7,927 nucleotides of DNA from Gemmatimonadota bacterium (GTDB lineage Bacteria; Gemmatimonadota; Gemmatimonadetes; Gemmatimonadales; Gemmatimonadaceae). The translations under genes and the position numbers were made by a program. Location: NCBI GenBank assembly GCA_028287205.1, contig JAQBQC010000461.1, positions 1 to 7,927 of the forward strand, given 5' to 3'. The notes under the pieces were generated by a model, which ran no database searches, was not told the origin of the DNA, and was given only the letters and a program-made list of their open reading frames with translations. Below, in pieces: positions 1 to 6,900 of the stretch. The number at the start of each line of letters is the position of its first letter. The first letter of the stretch is position 1.

Positions 1-434
1 GCAAGCCGGAGATCGAGTCGCGCTTCCACATCCGGCTCGAGCGCTACGTGAAGGACATGCTCATCGAGATCCACACGCTCGAGGAGATCATCGACACGCT
101 GGTGCTGCCGGCATCGTTCTCGTATCTGGCCTCGCTCACGCGATCGGCGGCCGATGCGAAGACGGCGGGCGTCACGACCGTGCCGCAGCTCGAGGCGGCC
201 AACGCGATCGCGGCGCTGATCCAGCAGCTGCAGACGCGCCGCGCCGCGCTCGGGAAGGTGACGGCCAAGGCCGAGGGCATGCACGAGGAGCTCGAGGCGC
301 AGGCCAAGCTGCTCACCGCCGATGGCGCCGATCGGATGGCGGACGTGCGCGAGATCAGTGATACGCTGGAGCTCGTGGTGAGCGACGATCTCTGGCCGCT
401 GCCGAAATACCGCGAGATGCTCTTTCCGGTGTGA
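1..434 (+). CDS. glnN: Glutamine synthetase type III, C-terminal part (5' end outside window)
   Basis: Only the last 143 residues are visible; the first complete codon is at position 3 and the stop is TGA at 432-434. Glutamine synthetase makes glutamine from glutamate, ammonia and ATP in the cytosol. The call rests on the type III C-terminal region: a RYVKDMLIEIHTLEEII segment with the spacing of the family's helical region, a long Ala/Glu/Leu-rich helical stretch, and the terminal WPLPKYREMLFPV, which matches the WPxPxYxxxLFxV ending typical of GSIII. The catalytic domain lies upstream, outside the window, so activity cannot be judged. The gene converges on a type I glutamine synthetase 87 bp away. 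The symbol glnN follows common use for GSIII. I am confident of the family and cannot say anything about the N-terminus. Confidence 0.88.
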   Translation, partial: KPEIESRFHIRLERYVKDMLIEIHTLEEIIDTLVLPASFSYLASLTRSAADAKTAGVTTVPQLEAANAIAALIQQLQTRRAALGKVTAKAEGMHEELEAQAKLLTADGADRMADVREISDTLELVVSDDLWPLPKYREMLFPV

Positions 435-454
435 GTACCGGCCTGCGTCAATGA

Positions 455-502
455 ATCAGCGCCAGCCGCGCACAGCTCTCGTGCTGCCGGACTGGCGCTG
501 AT
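455..502. terminator. Hairpin between the two convergent glutamine synthetase genes
   Basis: A perfect 11-bp inverted repeat, ATCAGCGCCAG at 455-465 and CTGGCGCTGAT at 492-502, encloses a 26-base loop that can itself pair GCAC (470-473) with GTGC (481-484). It starts 20 bp after the GSIII stop and ends 19 bp from the glnA stop, so it is placed to end transcription from both sides. Neither side has a T tract, so it may act as a bidirectional barrier or mRNA 3'-end stabiliser rather than a classical intrinsic terminator. Confidence 0.6.
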
Positions 503-521
503 CCCGTTCCGCCATGTGGTC

Positions 522-1865
522 CTAGTACTTCGCGAGGTAGTTCTGTAGCTCCCACTCGCTGACCTGCGTCGTGTAGTCGCGCCACTCCTGGCGCTTCGCA
601 TCGATGAAGTTGGTCGTGATATGCTCGCCGAGCGCGGCTTTGATCACGTCGTCCTTCTCGAGCTCGTCGCAGGCTTCGTTCAAAGCGTGCGGGAGATCGT
701 CGATGCGGAGTCGGCGCTTCTCACGATACGACATCTCCCAGATGTTCGTATTCACCGGCTCGCGCGAGTCGGCCTGCGTCTCGATGCCATCGAGCCCCGC
801 TGCGAGCATAACGGTGAGCGCCAAATATGGATTGGCCGCGGGATCGGGGATCCGAAGCTCCACGCGAGTGCCGAGCCCGCGCCGGTCCGGAATGCGCACC
901 ATGGGCGACCGATTGCGCATCGACCACGCCACGTTCACCGGCGCTTCGTAGCCGGGCACCAGTCGCTTGTACGAGTTCACGAGCGGATTGGTGATGGCGC
1001 AGAAACCGCGGGCGTGCCGCAGCAGCCCGCCGATGTACCAGAGTGCCGTCTGCGAGAGCTCCCACTGGGCATTCGGATCCCAGAAGGCATTGTCGCTGCC
1101 GCGAAAGAGCGACTGATGCGTGTGCATGCCGCTTCCATTCTGTCCGAAGATCGGCTTTGGCATGAACGAGGCGAGCAACCCGAATTGTTGCGCGATGTAC
1201 TTCACCACGAATCGGAAGGTCGCGATGTTGTCGGCCGTCGTGAGCGCATCGGCGTATCGAAAGTCGATCTCGTGCTGCCCGTGAGCGACTTCGTGGTGCG
1301 CCGCTTCCACCTCGAACCCCATCTGCTCGAGCACATCAACGATCCCGCGCCGGGCATTTTCACCCAGATCAACCGGCGCCAAGTCGAAGTAGCCGCCCAC
1401 GTCGTGCGTGGCCGTCACCGCCTGCCCTTCCGGTCCCGGTCGGAACATGAAGAACTCGGCTTCCATGCCGGCGTTCATCGTGAAGCCGAGCGCGCGCGCA
1501 CGATCGAGCTGCCGCCGCAGCGCCGCGCGTGGATCGCCGGGGAAAGGAGCTCCGTCCGGCGTGTTGATATCGCAGATCAACCGTCCCACTCGGTTCTCCG
1601 ACTCTCCCCACGGAAAAATCCGGAAGGTGGAGAGATCGGGAGCCAGCAGCATGTCCGACTCTTCGATGCGCACGAATCCTTCGATCGACGAGCCATCGAA
1701 CATGATGTCGCCGTTGAGCGCCTTTTCGAACTGCGAGGCCGGCACCTCGACATTCTTGTTGATGCCCAGAATGTCGGTGAACTGCAGGCGCAGGAAGCGG
1801 ACGTTGTGCTTTGCGGCGAGCTCCAGCACGTCCTTCTTCGTGGCTCCGGCGGTGTCGGGGAGCAT
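522..1865 (-). CDS. glnA: Glutamine synthetase type I (GSI-alpha, Bacillus-like), complete
   Basis: A 447-residue cytosolic enzyme that joins ammonia to glutamate using ATP; family members form dodecamers. The N-terminal beta-grasp domain includes LRLQFTDILG (about 25-34) and MFDGSSIEGFVRIEESDM (55-72). Catalytic features follow: metal ligands in EAEFF (E135, E137), HHEVAHGQHEID (190-201), NGSGMHTHQSL with H248, NSYKRLVPGYEAP (297-309), SMRNRSPMVRIP (315-326) and ELRIPDPAANPYLA (336-349). Length and the ending EWELQNYLAKY fit the 444-residue Bacillus type. The adenylylation-site tyrosine motif of GSI-beta is not visible, so control by product feedback is more likely, with R66 matching the feedback-related Arg of Bacillus GS. 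The frame is open upstream for 90 more codons, but those residues look unlike GS and run through the tRNA gene, so the ATG at 1865 is preferred. A weak GAG purine stretch precedes it. Confidence 0.96.
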   Translation of the reverse strand: MLPDTAGATKKDVLELAAKHNVRFLRLQFTDILGINKNVEVPASQFEKALNGDIMFDGSSIEGFVRIEESDMLLAPDLSTFRIFPWGESENRVGRLICDINTPDGAPFPGDPRAALRRQLDRARALGFTMNAGMEAEFFMFRPGPEGQAVTATHDVGGYFDLAPVDLGENARRGIVDVLEQMGFEVEAAHHEVAHGQHEIDFRYADALTTADNIATFRFVVKYIAQQFGLLASFMPKPIFGQNGSGMHTHQSLFRGSDNAFWDPNAQWELSQTALWYIGGLLRHARGFCAITNPLVNSYKRLVPGYEAPVNVAWSMRNRSPMVRIPDRRGLGTRVELRIPDPAANPYLALTVMLAAGLDGIETQADSREPVNTNIWEMSYREKRRLRIDDLPHALNEACDELEKDDVIKAALGEHITTNFIDAKRQEWRDYTTQVSEWELQNYLAKY

Positions 1866-1940
1866 CGCTCTCGGTTCAGCGGGCACGCGAATCTCCGTCG
1901 GCGTGTATGGGCGTGTGCGGCAATACGGTGGATGCGGCCA

Positions 1941-1955
1941 AATATATGATGTCAA
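1941..1955 (-). promoter_or_regulatory. Candidate control region of glnA
   Basis: Read on the minus strand, this stretch contains a perfect TTGACA (1955-1950) followed at once by an AT-rich TATATT (1946-1941), about 80 bp upstream of the glnA ATG. It is the most AT-rich island in the spacer. The two boxes are only 3 bp apart and cannot serve together as -35 and -10 elements, and no good -10 box lies 16-18 bp after TTGACA. TATATT could be the -10 of a promoter with a poor -35, or TTGACA the -35 of one with a poor -10. The assignment is tentative. Confidence 0.35.
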
Positions 1956-2066
1956 CACACGAAGCCGGGACAAAGGTGCCGTCGCTATGCTCCTCCCGCC
2001 CCGCGCCAGCGTTGAGCGCGCATGTCGCCTCCCCCGTTTTTTCTTTCCCCACTGAGGAAATGCGCC

Positions 2067-2072
2067 TATATT
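2067..2072 (+). promoter_or_regulatory. Candidate -10 box for tRNA-Cys
   Basis: TATATT ends 27 bp before the mature tRNA-Cys 5' end, a normal distance for a tRNA promoter with a short 5' leader. A T-rich TTTCCC at 2044-2049 sits 17 bp upstream and is a poor -35 match. The surrounding 2034-2048 is T-rich and low in GC for this genome. Confidence 0.45.
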
Positions 2073-2099
2073 CTCCTGCAATACCGAACAAAGAGCTCT

Positions 2100-2171
2100 G
2101 GCGCGGTAGCCAAGTGGTAAGGCAGCGGTCTGCAAAACCGCTATTCGCCGGTTCGATTCCGGCCCGCGCCT
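2100..2171 (+). tRNA. trnC: tRNA-Cys, anticodon GCA
   Basis: All arms of the cloverleaf can be drawn by hand. The 7-bp acceptor stem pairs GGCGCGG (2100-2106) with CCGCGCC (2164-2170). The D stem is GCC/GGC with a GG-containing loop. The anticodon stem GCGGT/ACCGC (2125-2129 and 2137-2141) holds loop CTGCAAA with anticodon GCA at 2132-2134. The T stem GCCGG/CCGGC carries loop TTCGATT. The discriminator base is T2171, the U73 expected for cysteine tRNAs. CCA is not encoded and must be added enzymatically. The 3' half of this gene recurs in damaged form at 6901-6943. Confidence 0.97.
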
Positions 2172-2173
2172 CT
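2129..2173 (+). repeat. Direct repeat copy 1 (tRNA-Cys 3' half), att-like
   Basis: This segment of the tRNA gene, from the last base of the 5' anticodon stem to 2 bases past the discriminator, is repeated in the same orientation at 6901-6943. By eye, 39 of 45 alignment columns agree, with four substitutions and two single-base gaps. Integrases of tRNA-targeting elements commonly use exactly this part of a tRNA gene as attachment site, so this copy would be the reconstituted end next to the intact tRNA. Repeat identity is seen; the attachment role is inferred. Confidence 0.7.
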
Positions 2174-2279
2174 GTTCGTAAGTCGTTGCGCTCTGGTGCT
2201 CCAGGTCGCCGACCTCGCTTGCTTCCGCGCTCGCAGCGCTGCGCGAGTGGGTACTGGACCAGCGGTGTCACTGAACGGG

Positions 2280-2315
2280 AAGGCGGAGCCGCAGTCTCGC
2301 GGCTCCGCTTTCTTT
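2280..2315 (+). terminator. Intrinsic terminator downstream of tRNA-Cys
   Basis: A perfect 10-bp GC-rich stem, GCGGAGCCGC (2283-2292) with GCGGCTCCGC (2299-2308), closes a 6-base loop AGTCTC. It is preceded by AAG and followed by TTTCTTT (2309-2315), a classical Rho-independent layout on the plus strand. It lies 108 bp after the tRNA 3' end, so the tRNA precursor would carry a long 3' trailer unless it is processed or ended earlier. Confidence 0.88.
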
Positions 2316-2354
2316 ACTACACTCGGCACTGCGCCGACACTGACTTACCTACGC

Positions 2355-2387
2355 CCCGAAGTCTCCAGTCCCAACTGACACTTCGGG
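2355..2387. terminator. Hairpin following the minus-strand coding remnant
   Basis: CCCGAAGT (2355-2362) pairs with ACTTCGGG (2380-2387). An inner CAGT/ACTG pair tightens the loop to four bases. On the minus strand it begins 35 bp after the TAA of the 43-codon remnant, which suits the terminator of that former gene. No T run follows on either strand, so a termination function is uncertain. Confidence 0.4.
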
Positions 2388-2421
2388 ATGATTCATCATC
2401 CTCGCTGGAGCGACGCGTCGC

Positions 2422-2553
2422 TTACGGACCGGCGGTGATGGTGTACGTGACCGTGCGCGTGCCAGCGGAAACGACGCCCGCGGCCGCGGTCGCGTTGAGC
2501 GTGTAGTTGATGGCCATCCCGGACTGGCTCTCCGTGCTGATGCCGGTGACCAT
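2422..2553 (-). pseudogene. C-terminal remnant of a beta-rich, probably exported protein
   Basis: A 43-codon minus-strand frame (first ATG at 2553, stop TAA at 2424-2422) reads like real protein although it is short. It contains SGMAINYTLNATAAAGVVSA and then GTRTVTYTITAGP before the stop. Alternating Thr/Val/Tyr residues and a final strand ending at the stop are typical of the last beta-sandwich (Ig-like) repeat of surface, secreted or phage-tail proteins. A TGA stop in the same frame lies seven codons upstream of the ATG, and neither other minus-strand frame continues the pattern, so no larger gene survives. The composition differs clearly from the Arg/His-rich frames overlapping it. It could instead be a chance frame or a genuine small protein; no ribosome binding site is convincing. 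Confidence 0.4.
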
Positions 2554-2641
2554 GTCGCCGCCGCGCCGTGCACATCGTCACGCGGGAGGATCTCGCTGCA
2601 CGCATGTCCACGCGGGCGCTCAACATTCCGCCAGCGTAACC

Positions 2642-2647
2642 GATAAT
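2642..2647 (+). promoter_or_regulatory. Candidate -10 box of the kinase gene, possibly giving a leaderless mRNA
   Basis: GATAAT matches the consensus TATAAT at five of six positions and ends 8 bp before the kinase ATG at 2656. Transcription would then start at or next to the ATG, which agrees with the absence of a Shine-Dalgarno sequence there (the preceding bases are TGGACGTGG). The hexamer 17 bp upstream, CTCAAC (2619-2624), is a weak -35. Tentative. Confidence 0.35.
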
Positions 2648-2655
2648 GGACGTGG

Positions 2656-5600
2656 ATGAAGCATCTTCCAGCTGAAAAGGACTCCTGCCTCGCTCTCACG
2701 CCTGACACCGCGCTGCGGTCGGTCATTCTCGATTCGTGGGAACGCAGTCGTGCGGCCGGCGTGCAGCCGGAGCTCGCGCACATCTCCTTCAGGCGCGTGT
2801 CGGACGCGGAGCTCGAGCAGCGGCTCAGGGCGAGCGCGGAGCTGCTCGACGTCGCTCGCCCGCACCTCGAGTGGCTCTCCTCCGCGCACGCGCAGATCCC
2901 GCACGTCGCCTACGTGGTGGACCGCGACGGCATCGTCCTCCACTCGACAGGCACCGATGCGGAGGCGATGCGCGCCGCGGGCCTGCTGCCGGGATACGAT
3001 TGGGCAGAGGCCACGATGGGGACGAACGCCGCCGGCACCGCTCTGGTCGTGGACCAACCCCTCACTGTCGAGGGGCCGGAGCACTACGCGAAGCCGTTGC
3101 ACGGCCACGCCTGCACGGGCGGGCCGGTGCACGGGCCGATGGGCGACGTGGTCGGCGCCATTGATTTCAGCACGGACGCGGGGCATGCCTCTTCCGAGCG
3201 CCTGCTCCTAGTGGCGCACGTCGCCTACGCGATCGGGCAGGAGCTCCGCCATCGCGACGCGCTTCGCTTGACGGATGGGAATCTGGAGGCCGAGCGGCGC
3301 CTCGCCGAGGAGCTGCGACAAAGCAAGGCGCGTTTCCACGGCGCTTTCGATCACGCGGCGATCGGCATGGCGATCACGAGCCCCGACGGTCGCTGGATTA
3401 GCGTGAACAGCTCGCTCTGCGAGATTCTCGGGTACGCGGAGGAGGATCTGGTCGGCGGCACGTTTTTGTCGCTCACGCATCCGGACGACATGGTACCGAG
3501 CATGGAGCTCTTCCGGCGAGCGCTCGCGGGGGAGATCGAGCGTTATCAGATGGAAAAGCGCTACCTCCACGAGCAAGGGCACACGGTGTGGGCGGCGCTC
3601 AACGCCGTGCTGGTACGCGACGCGGCCGGCGCGCCGCTGTATTTTATCGCGCAGTTGCAGGATATCACGGAGCGCAAGCGCACCGAGCACGCGCTGCGGG
3701 AAAGTGAGGAGCGCTACCGACAGCTCGTCGAAACGGTGCCGGATGGAATCGCCGTTCATGCGGACGGGCGCTTTCGCTACGTGAACCCGGCGATGGTGCA
3801 GCTTCTTGGTTACGACACGCCGGAGGAGCTGGTTGGGCTGTCGGTGCTGAACATGGTGCACCCCGAGTCCCGAGATAACGTGCGCAAGCGGATGGAGGCG
3901 GTACGCACAGGCACGGGTGTGCCGTTCCAGGAGCTTCGCATCCTCCGGCGCGACGGCACTCCGGTCGAAGTCGAGACCACCGGTGTCCCCACCGTCTTCC
4001 AGGGCGCGCCCGCGGTGCAGACACTCGTCCGCGATGTCGCGGTTCGGAAGCGCGCCGCGCACGCACTCCAGGCAAGTGAGCTTCGCTATCGCACGCTCGT
4101 CGAGACGGCGCACGAGGGCGTGTGGGTGGTCGACCAGGTCGGGAGCACGACCTACGTCAATCCACGCCTCTCGCGGATGCTCGGCTACGCATCCACCGAA
4201 ATGCTCGGGCGACTGATCTTCGACTTCATGCCGCCGGACGCGGCATTTCAGGCGCGCACGCTCTTCGCGCGCCGGCAGCGCGGCATGGCGGACGTGCACG
4301 ATCTCACCTTCCGGCGCCGAGACGGGAGCGAGCTCTACGCGCTCGTGGCGACGAGTCCCCTTACGGACAGCGACGGAGCATTCGCCGGCGCGCTCGCGAT
4401 GGTCACGGACATCACTGAGCGGAGACGCGCGGATCAGGCGCTGCGCGAGAGCGACACGCGCTATCGGCAGATCGCGGCAAATACCCCCGGCATGGTCTAC
4501 CAGTTCGTCTACCGGCCGGACGGCAGCAAGGGATTCACGTTCACGAGCGAAGGGGCGCGCGAGCTCTTCGACGTCGCACCCGAAGCGTTCCTGCGTGATC
4601 ACATCGCGATCTTCGACCTCATCCACCCCGACGATCAGGCGAGCCTCTATGCCTCAGGGGCCGCGGCAATCGCGGCGCTCGCGCCGTGGCGCTGGGAGGG
4701 GCGCGCCGTACTTCCGACGGGCGAGGAAAAATGGATCCAGGCGACGTCCCGTCAGGAGCGACAGCCGGATGGCAGCATCCTTTCCCACGGCTTGCTTCTC
4801 GATGTCACCGAGCGGCGACGCGCCGCTGTGGCGCTCAAGGAGAGCGAGGAGCGATTCCGGCAGCTCGCCGAGAGCGTGCGCGACGTGTTCTACCTCAGGG
4901 ACATGGCGGACTCCCATCTGCTCTACGTGAGTCCCGCGTACGAAAGCCTCTGGGGGCGGAGTCGTGAGCAGCTCAACGCCGCGCCGGACTCGTGGTGCGA
5001 GGCCGTCCATCCGGATGACCTCACACGGGCGCTCGAGGTGCGCCCGACTGGCCCCACGGACCTGTGCGAAGTCGAGTACCGCGTCGTGCGGCCCGACGGC
5101 ACCATACGCTGGGTTCGTGAGCGCAGGTTCCCGATTCACAACGAGCGCGGTGAGGTCTACCGTCGGGGCGGCATCGTCGAGGACATCACCGAGCGCCAGG
5201 AGGCGGCCGAGCAGGTGCAGCGGAGCGAGCGGCGCTTCCGATCGCTCATCGAGAACGCCTCTGATCTCGTCGCGATCATCGATGAACAGAGCCGACTCCA
5301 GTACTACAGCCCCGCGTACGACCGCATTCTGGGCTTCGCCACGGGTGAGACGATTGGCAAGTCGATCTTTGCGCTCGTGCACCCCGACGATCTGCCCGGA
5401 GCGCAGGCGCGGCTGGCAGAGCTGATGCAGATGCCTGGGGAGTCGACGACCATCGAAATCCGTTATCGCCACAAGTTGGGCGCGTGGCGGACGTTCATGG
5501 TGACCGCGACGAATCTGCTCGACGATCCGGCGGTTGGCGGCATAGTGCTGAACTCCCACGACGTCACGGAGCACAGGGCATTGGAGGCCCAGTTCCGCCA

Positions 5601-6753
5601 GGCGCAGAAGATGGAAGCCGTCGGGCAGCTCGCCGGCGGCGTGGCGCACGACTTCAACAATCTGCTCACTGGGATCATCAGCTACAGTCAGCTCCTGCTC
5701 GAGGAATTCCATTCGGAAGATGCGCGCCGTGACGACGTGGTGGAGATCAAGCGCGCGGCCGACCGCGCGGCCGCGCTAACGCGCCAGCTCCTCACCTTCA
5801 GCCGGCAGCAGGTGGTTCAGCCACGGGTGCTGTCGCTCAACACCGTCATCTCCGAGCTGGAGAAGATGCTCTGCCGGCTCGTGCGCGAGGACATCGACCT
5901 CCGCATGGCGCTCGCCCCGGCGCTCGGAACGATCGAGGCCGATCCGGGGCAGCTCGAGCAGGTGCTCATGAACCTGGTCGTGAACGGCCGCGACGCGATG
6001 CCCGGTGGCGGACGACTCACGATCGAGACAGCGAATGTCGAGCTCACCGACGCGTACGTCCAGTGGCACGACGGGACCACGATCGTGCCAGGAAAGTACG
6101 TCATGGTCGCCGTGAGCGACACCGGCACGGGAATGACGCCCGAGGTCCAGAGTCGCATCTTCGAGCCGTTCTTCACGACGAAGGAGGTGGGGCAAGGCAC
6201 CGGACTCGGGCTCGCCACCGTCTACGGAATCGTCAAGCAGGCGCACGGCTACGTCTGGGTCTACAGCGAGCCAGGGCATGGCACGACGTTCAAGATCTAC
6301 CTGCCACGCATCGAAGCGTCGGAGGCACCGGCTGAGGCGCCGACGGCCAGACGAGGAGCGGTGTCGCGGGGTGCGGAAACCATACTCCTCGTAGAGGATG
6401 ACCAGGCCGTCCGCATGGTGGCGCGCCGAATCCTCGCCTGCTGGGGCTACACCGTCCTCGAGGCAGTGACGGGTGCTGAGGCACTCCTTATCGTGGAACG
6501 ACAGGGCTCGGAGATCGACCTCGTGCTGACGGACATGGTCATGCCGGAAATGAGCGGGCCAGAGCTGGCCAGCGTCCTGCGCGAGCAGCATCCGGCGCTG
6601 CGCGTGCTTTTCATGTCCGGATACAGCAGGAACGTGTTGCAGCAGAAGCGCGTCTTCGGCGCCGGGAGCGCGTACCTCGAGAAGCCCTTCACGCCCGAGG
6701 GACTCGCCGCGAAAGTGCGCGAGGTGCTTGACGGCGGATCGAGCGCTGATTGA
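2656..6753 (+). CDS. Large soluble hybrid histidine kinase: AcoR-type GAF, six PAS, HisKA-HATPase, receiver
   Basis: A 1365-residue signalling protein expected to sense a small ligand or redox state, autophosphorylate and pass phosphate to its own receiver. The N-terminus has the SWERSRAAGV helix (27-36) and GAF motifs GTNAAGTAL (122-130), VEGPEHY (138-144) and CTGGPVHGP (153-161) of AcoR/DhaR-type activators. Six PAS domains follow (about 226-342, 352-465, 477-591, 602-721, 733-848, 860-975), separated by ALRESEERYRQL-like linkers, several ending in DITER. HisKA has GGVAHDFNN with phospho-acceptor H998. HATPase has N box NLVVNGRDAM (N1110), G1 DTGTGM (D1155), FEPFFTTK and GTGLGLA. The receiver has E1247/D1248/D1249, phospho-acceptor D1293, S1321 and K1343. 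There is no membrane segment or DNA-binding domain, so it is cytosolic and needs a partner elsewhere. The start is forced: an in-frame TAA lies four codons upstream at 2644. No LOV cysteine motif is seen, so cofactors are unknown. Confidence 0.95.
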   Translation: MKHLPAEKDSCLALTPDTALRSVILDSWERSRAAGVQPELAHISFRRVSDAELEQRLRASAELLDVARPHLEWLSSAHAQIPHVAYVVDRDGIVLHSTGTDAEAMRAAGLLPGYDWAEATMGTNAAGTALVVDQPLTVEGPEHYAKPLHGHACTGGPVHGPMGDVVGAIDFSTDAGHASSERLLLVAHVAYAIGQELRHRDALRLTDGNLEAERRLAEELRQSKARFHGAFDHAAIGMAITSPDGRWISVNSSLCEILGYAEEDLVGGTFLSLTHPDDMVPSMELFRRALAGEIERYQMEKRYLHEQGHTVWAALNAVLVRDAAGAPLYFIAQLQDITERKRTEHALRESEERYRQLVETVPDGIAVHADGRFRYVNPAMVQLLGYDTPEELVGLSVLNMVHPESRDNVRKRMEAVRTGTGVPFQELRILRRDGTPVEVETTGVPTVFQGAPAVQTLVRDVAVRKRAAHALQASELRYRTLVETAHEGVWVVDQVGSTTYVNPRLSRMLGYASTEMLGRLIFDFMPPDAAFQARTLFARRQRGMADVHDLTFRRRDGSELYALVATSPLTDSDGAFAGALAMVTDITERRRADQALRESDTRYRQIAANTPGMVYQFVYRPDGSKGFTFTSEGARELFDVAPEAFLRDHIAIFDLIHPDDQASLYASGAAAIAALAPWRWEGRAVLPTGEEKWIQATSRQERQPDGSILSHGLLLDVTERRRAAVALKESEERFRQLAESVRDVFYLRDMADSHLLYVSPAYESLWGRSREQLNAAPDSWCEAVHPDDLTRALEVRPTGPTDLCEVEYRVVRPDGTIRWVRERRFPIHNERGEVYRRGGIVEDITERQEAAEQVQRSERRFRSLIENASDLVAIIDEQSRLQYYSPAYDRILGFATGETIGKSIFALVHPDDLPGAQARLAELMQMPGESTTIEIRYRHKLGAWRTFMVTATNLLDDPAVGGIVLNSHDVTEHRALEAQFRQAQKMEAVGQLAGGVAHDFNNLLTGIISYSQLLLEEFHSEDARRDDVVEIKRAADRAAALTRQLLTFSRQQVVQPRVLSLNTVISELEKMLCRLVREDIDLRMALAPALGTIEADPGQLEQVLMNLVVNGRDAMPGGGRLTIETANVELTDAYVQWHDGTTIVPGKYVMVAVSDTGTGMTPEVQSRIFEPFFTTKEVGQGTGLGLATVYGIVKQAHGYVWVYSEPGHGTTFKIYLPRIEASEAPAEAPTARRGAVSRGAETILLVEDDQAVRMVARRILACWGYTVLEAVTGAEALLIVERQGSEIDLVLTDMVMPEMSGPELASVLREQHPALRVLFMSGYSRNVLQQKRVFGAGSAYLEKPFTPEGLAAKVREVLDGGSSAD

Positions 6754-6900
6754 GGAGATGGCGAGTGATCAGGTGAGGGCCCGAATGACAATCGGGAATG
6801 ACAAACCATGACACGCGATACCCGCTGATCGCTGCTCGCGCGCATGCTCAGCACCAAGCGATACTGCCGGATAGCCATCCATCCCGCCGGGGAACGCAGA

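Larger units (their letters stand above)
2172..2655. other. Gene-poor spacer between tRNA-Cys and the hybrid kinase
   Basis: No intact gene is supported in these 484 bases. They hold an intrinsic terminator (2280-2315), a second hairpin (2355-2387), a 43-codon minus-strand coding remnant (2422-2553) and a candidate promoter just before the kinase. The open frames of 60-140 codons crossing it have Arg/His/Ala/Ser-rich compositions typical of GC-rich non-coding frames. No integrase, transposase or second tRNA is recognisable. Confidence 0.6.

Noticed and set aside
621..1949. 442-codon plus-strand open frame opposite glnA
   Set aside because: It lies wholly antisense to a clear glutamine synthetase, has an Arg/His/Glu-rich composition without recognisable motifs, and is the usual product of strong GC bias in third codon positions.
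1866..2135. N-terminal extension of glnA up to the ATG at 2135
   Set aside because: The 90 extra residues have no glutamine synthetase similarity and cross the tRNA-Cys gene. The ATG at 1865 gives the normal family length.
2174..2279. Possible second tRNA or small RNA directly after tRNA-Cys
   Set aside because: I looked for acceptor and T-arm pairing and found only imperfect GC-rich self-complementarity around 2228-2248. No cloverleaf can be drawn.
3208..4626. 472-codon minus-strand open frame opposite the kinase
   Set aside because: Antisense to well-conserved PAS domains, with an Arg/His/Val-rich sequence and no family motif; a GC-bias shadow. The same applies to the 352-codon frame at 4654-5712 and the 271-codon frame at 5776-6591.
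6779..6796. CCCGA/TCGGG hairpin just after the kinase stop
   Set aside because: The stem is only five base pairs with no T tract; the strong terminator at 6953-6988 explains transcript ending better.
2172..6900. Integrase, transposase, CRISPR array or toxin-antitoxin pair within the bracketed segment
   Set aside because: Specifically looked for because of the att-like repeats; no such gene or array of short repeats is present.
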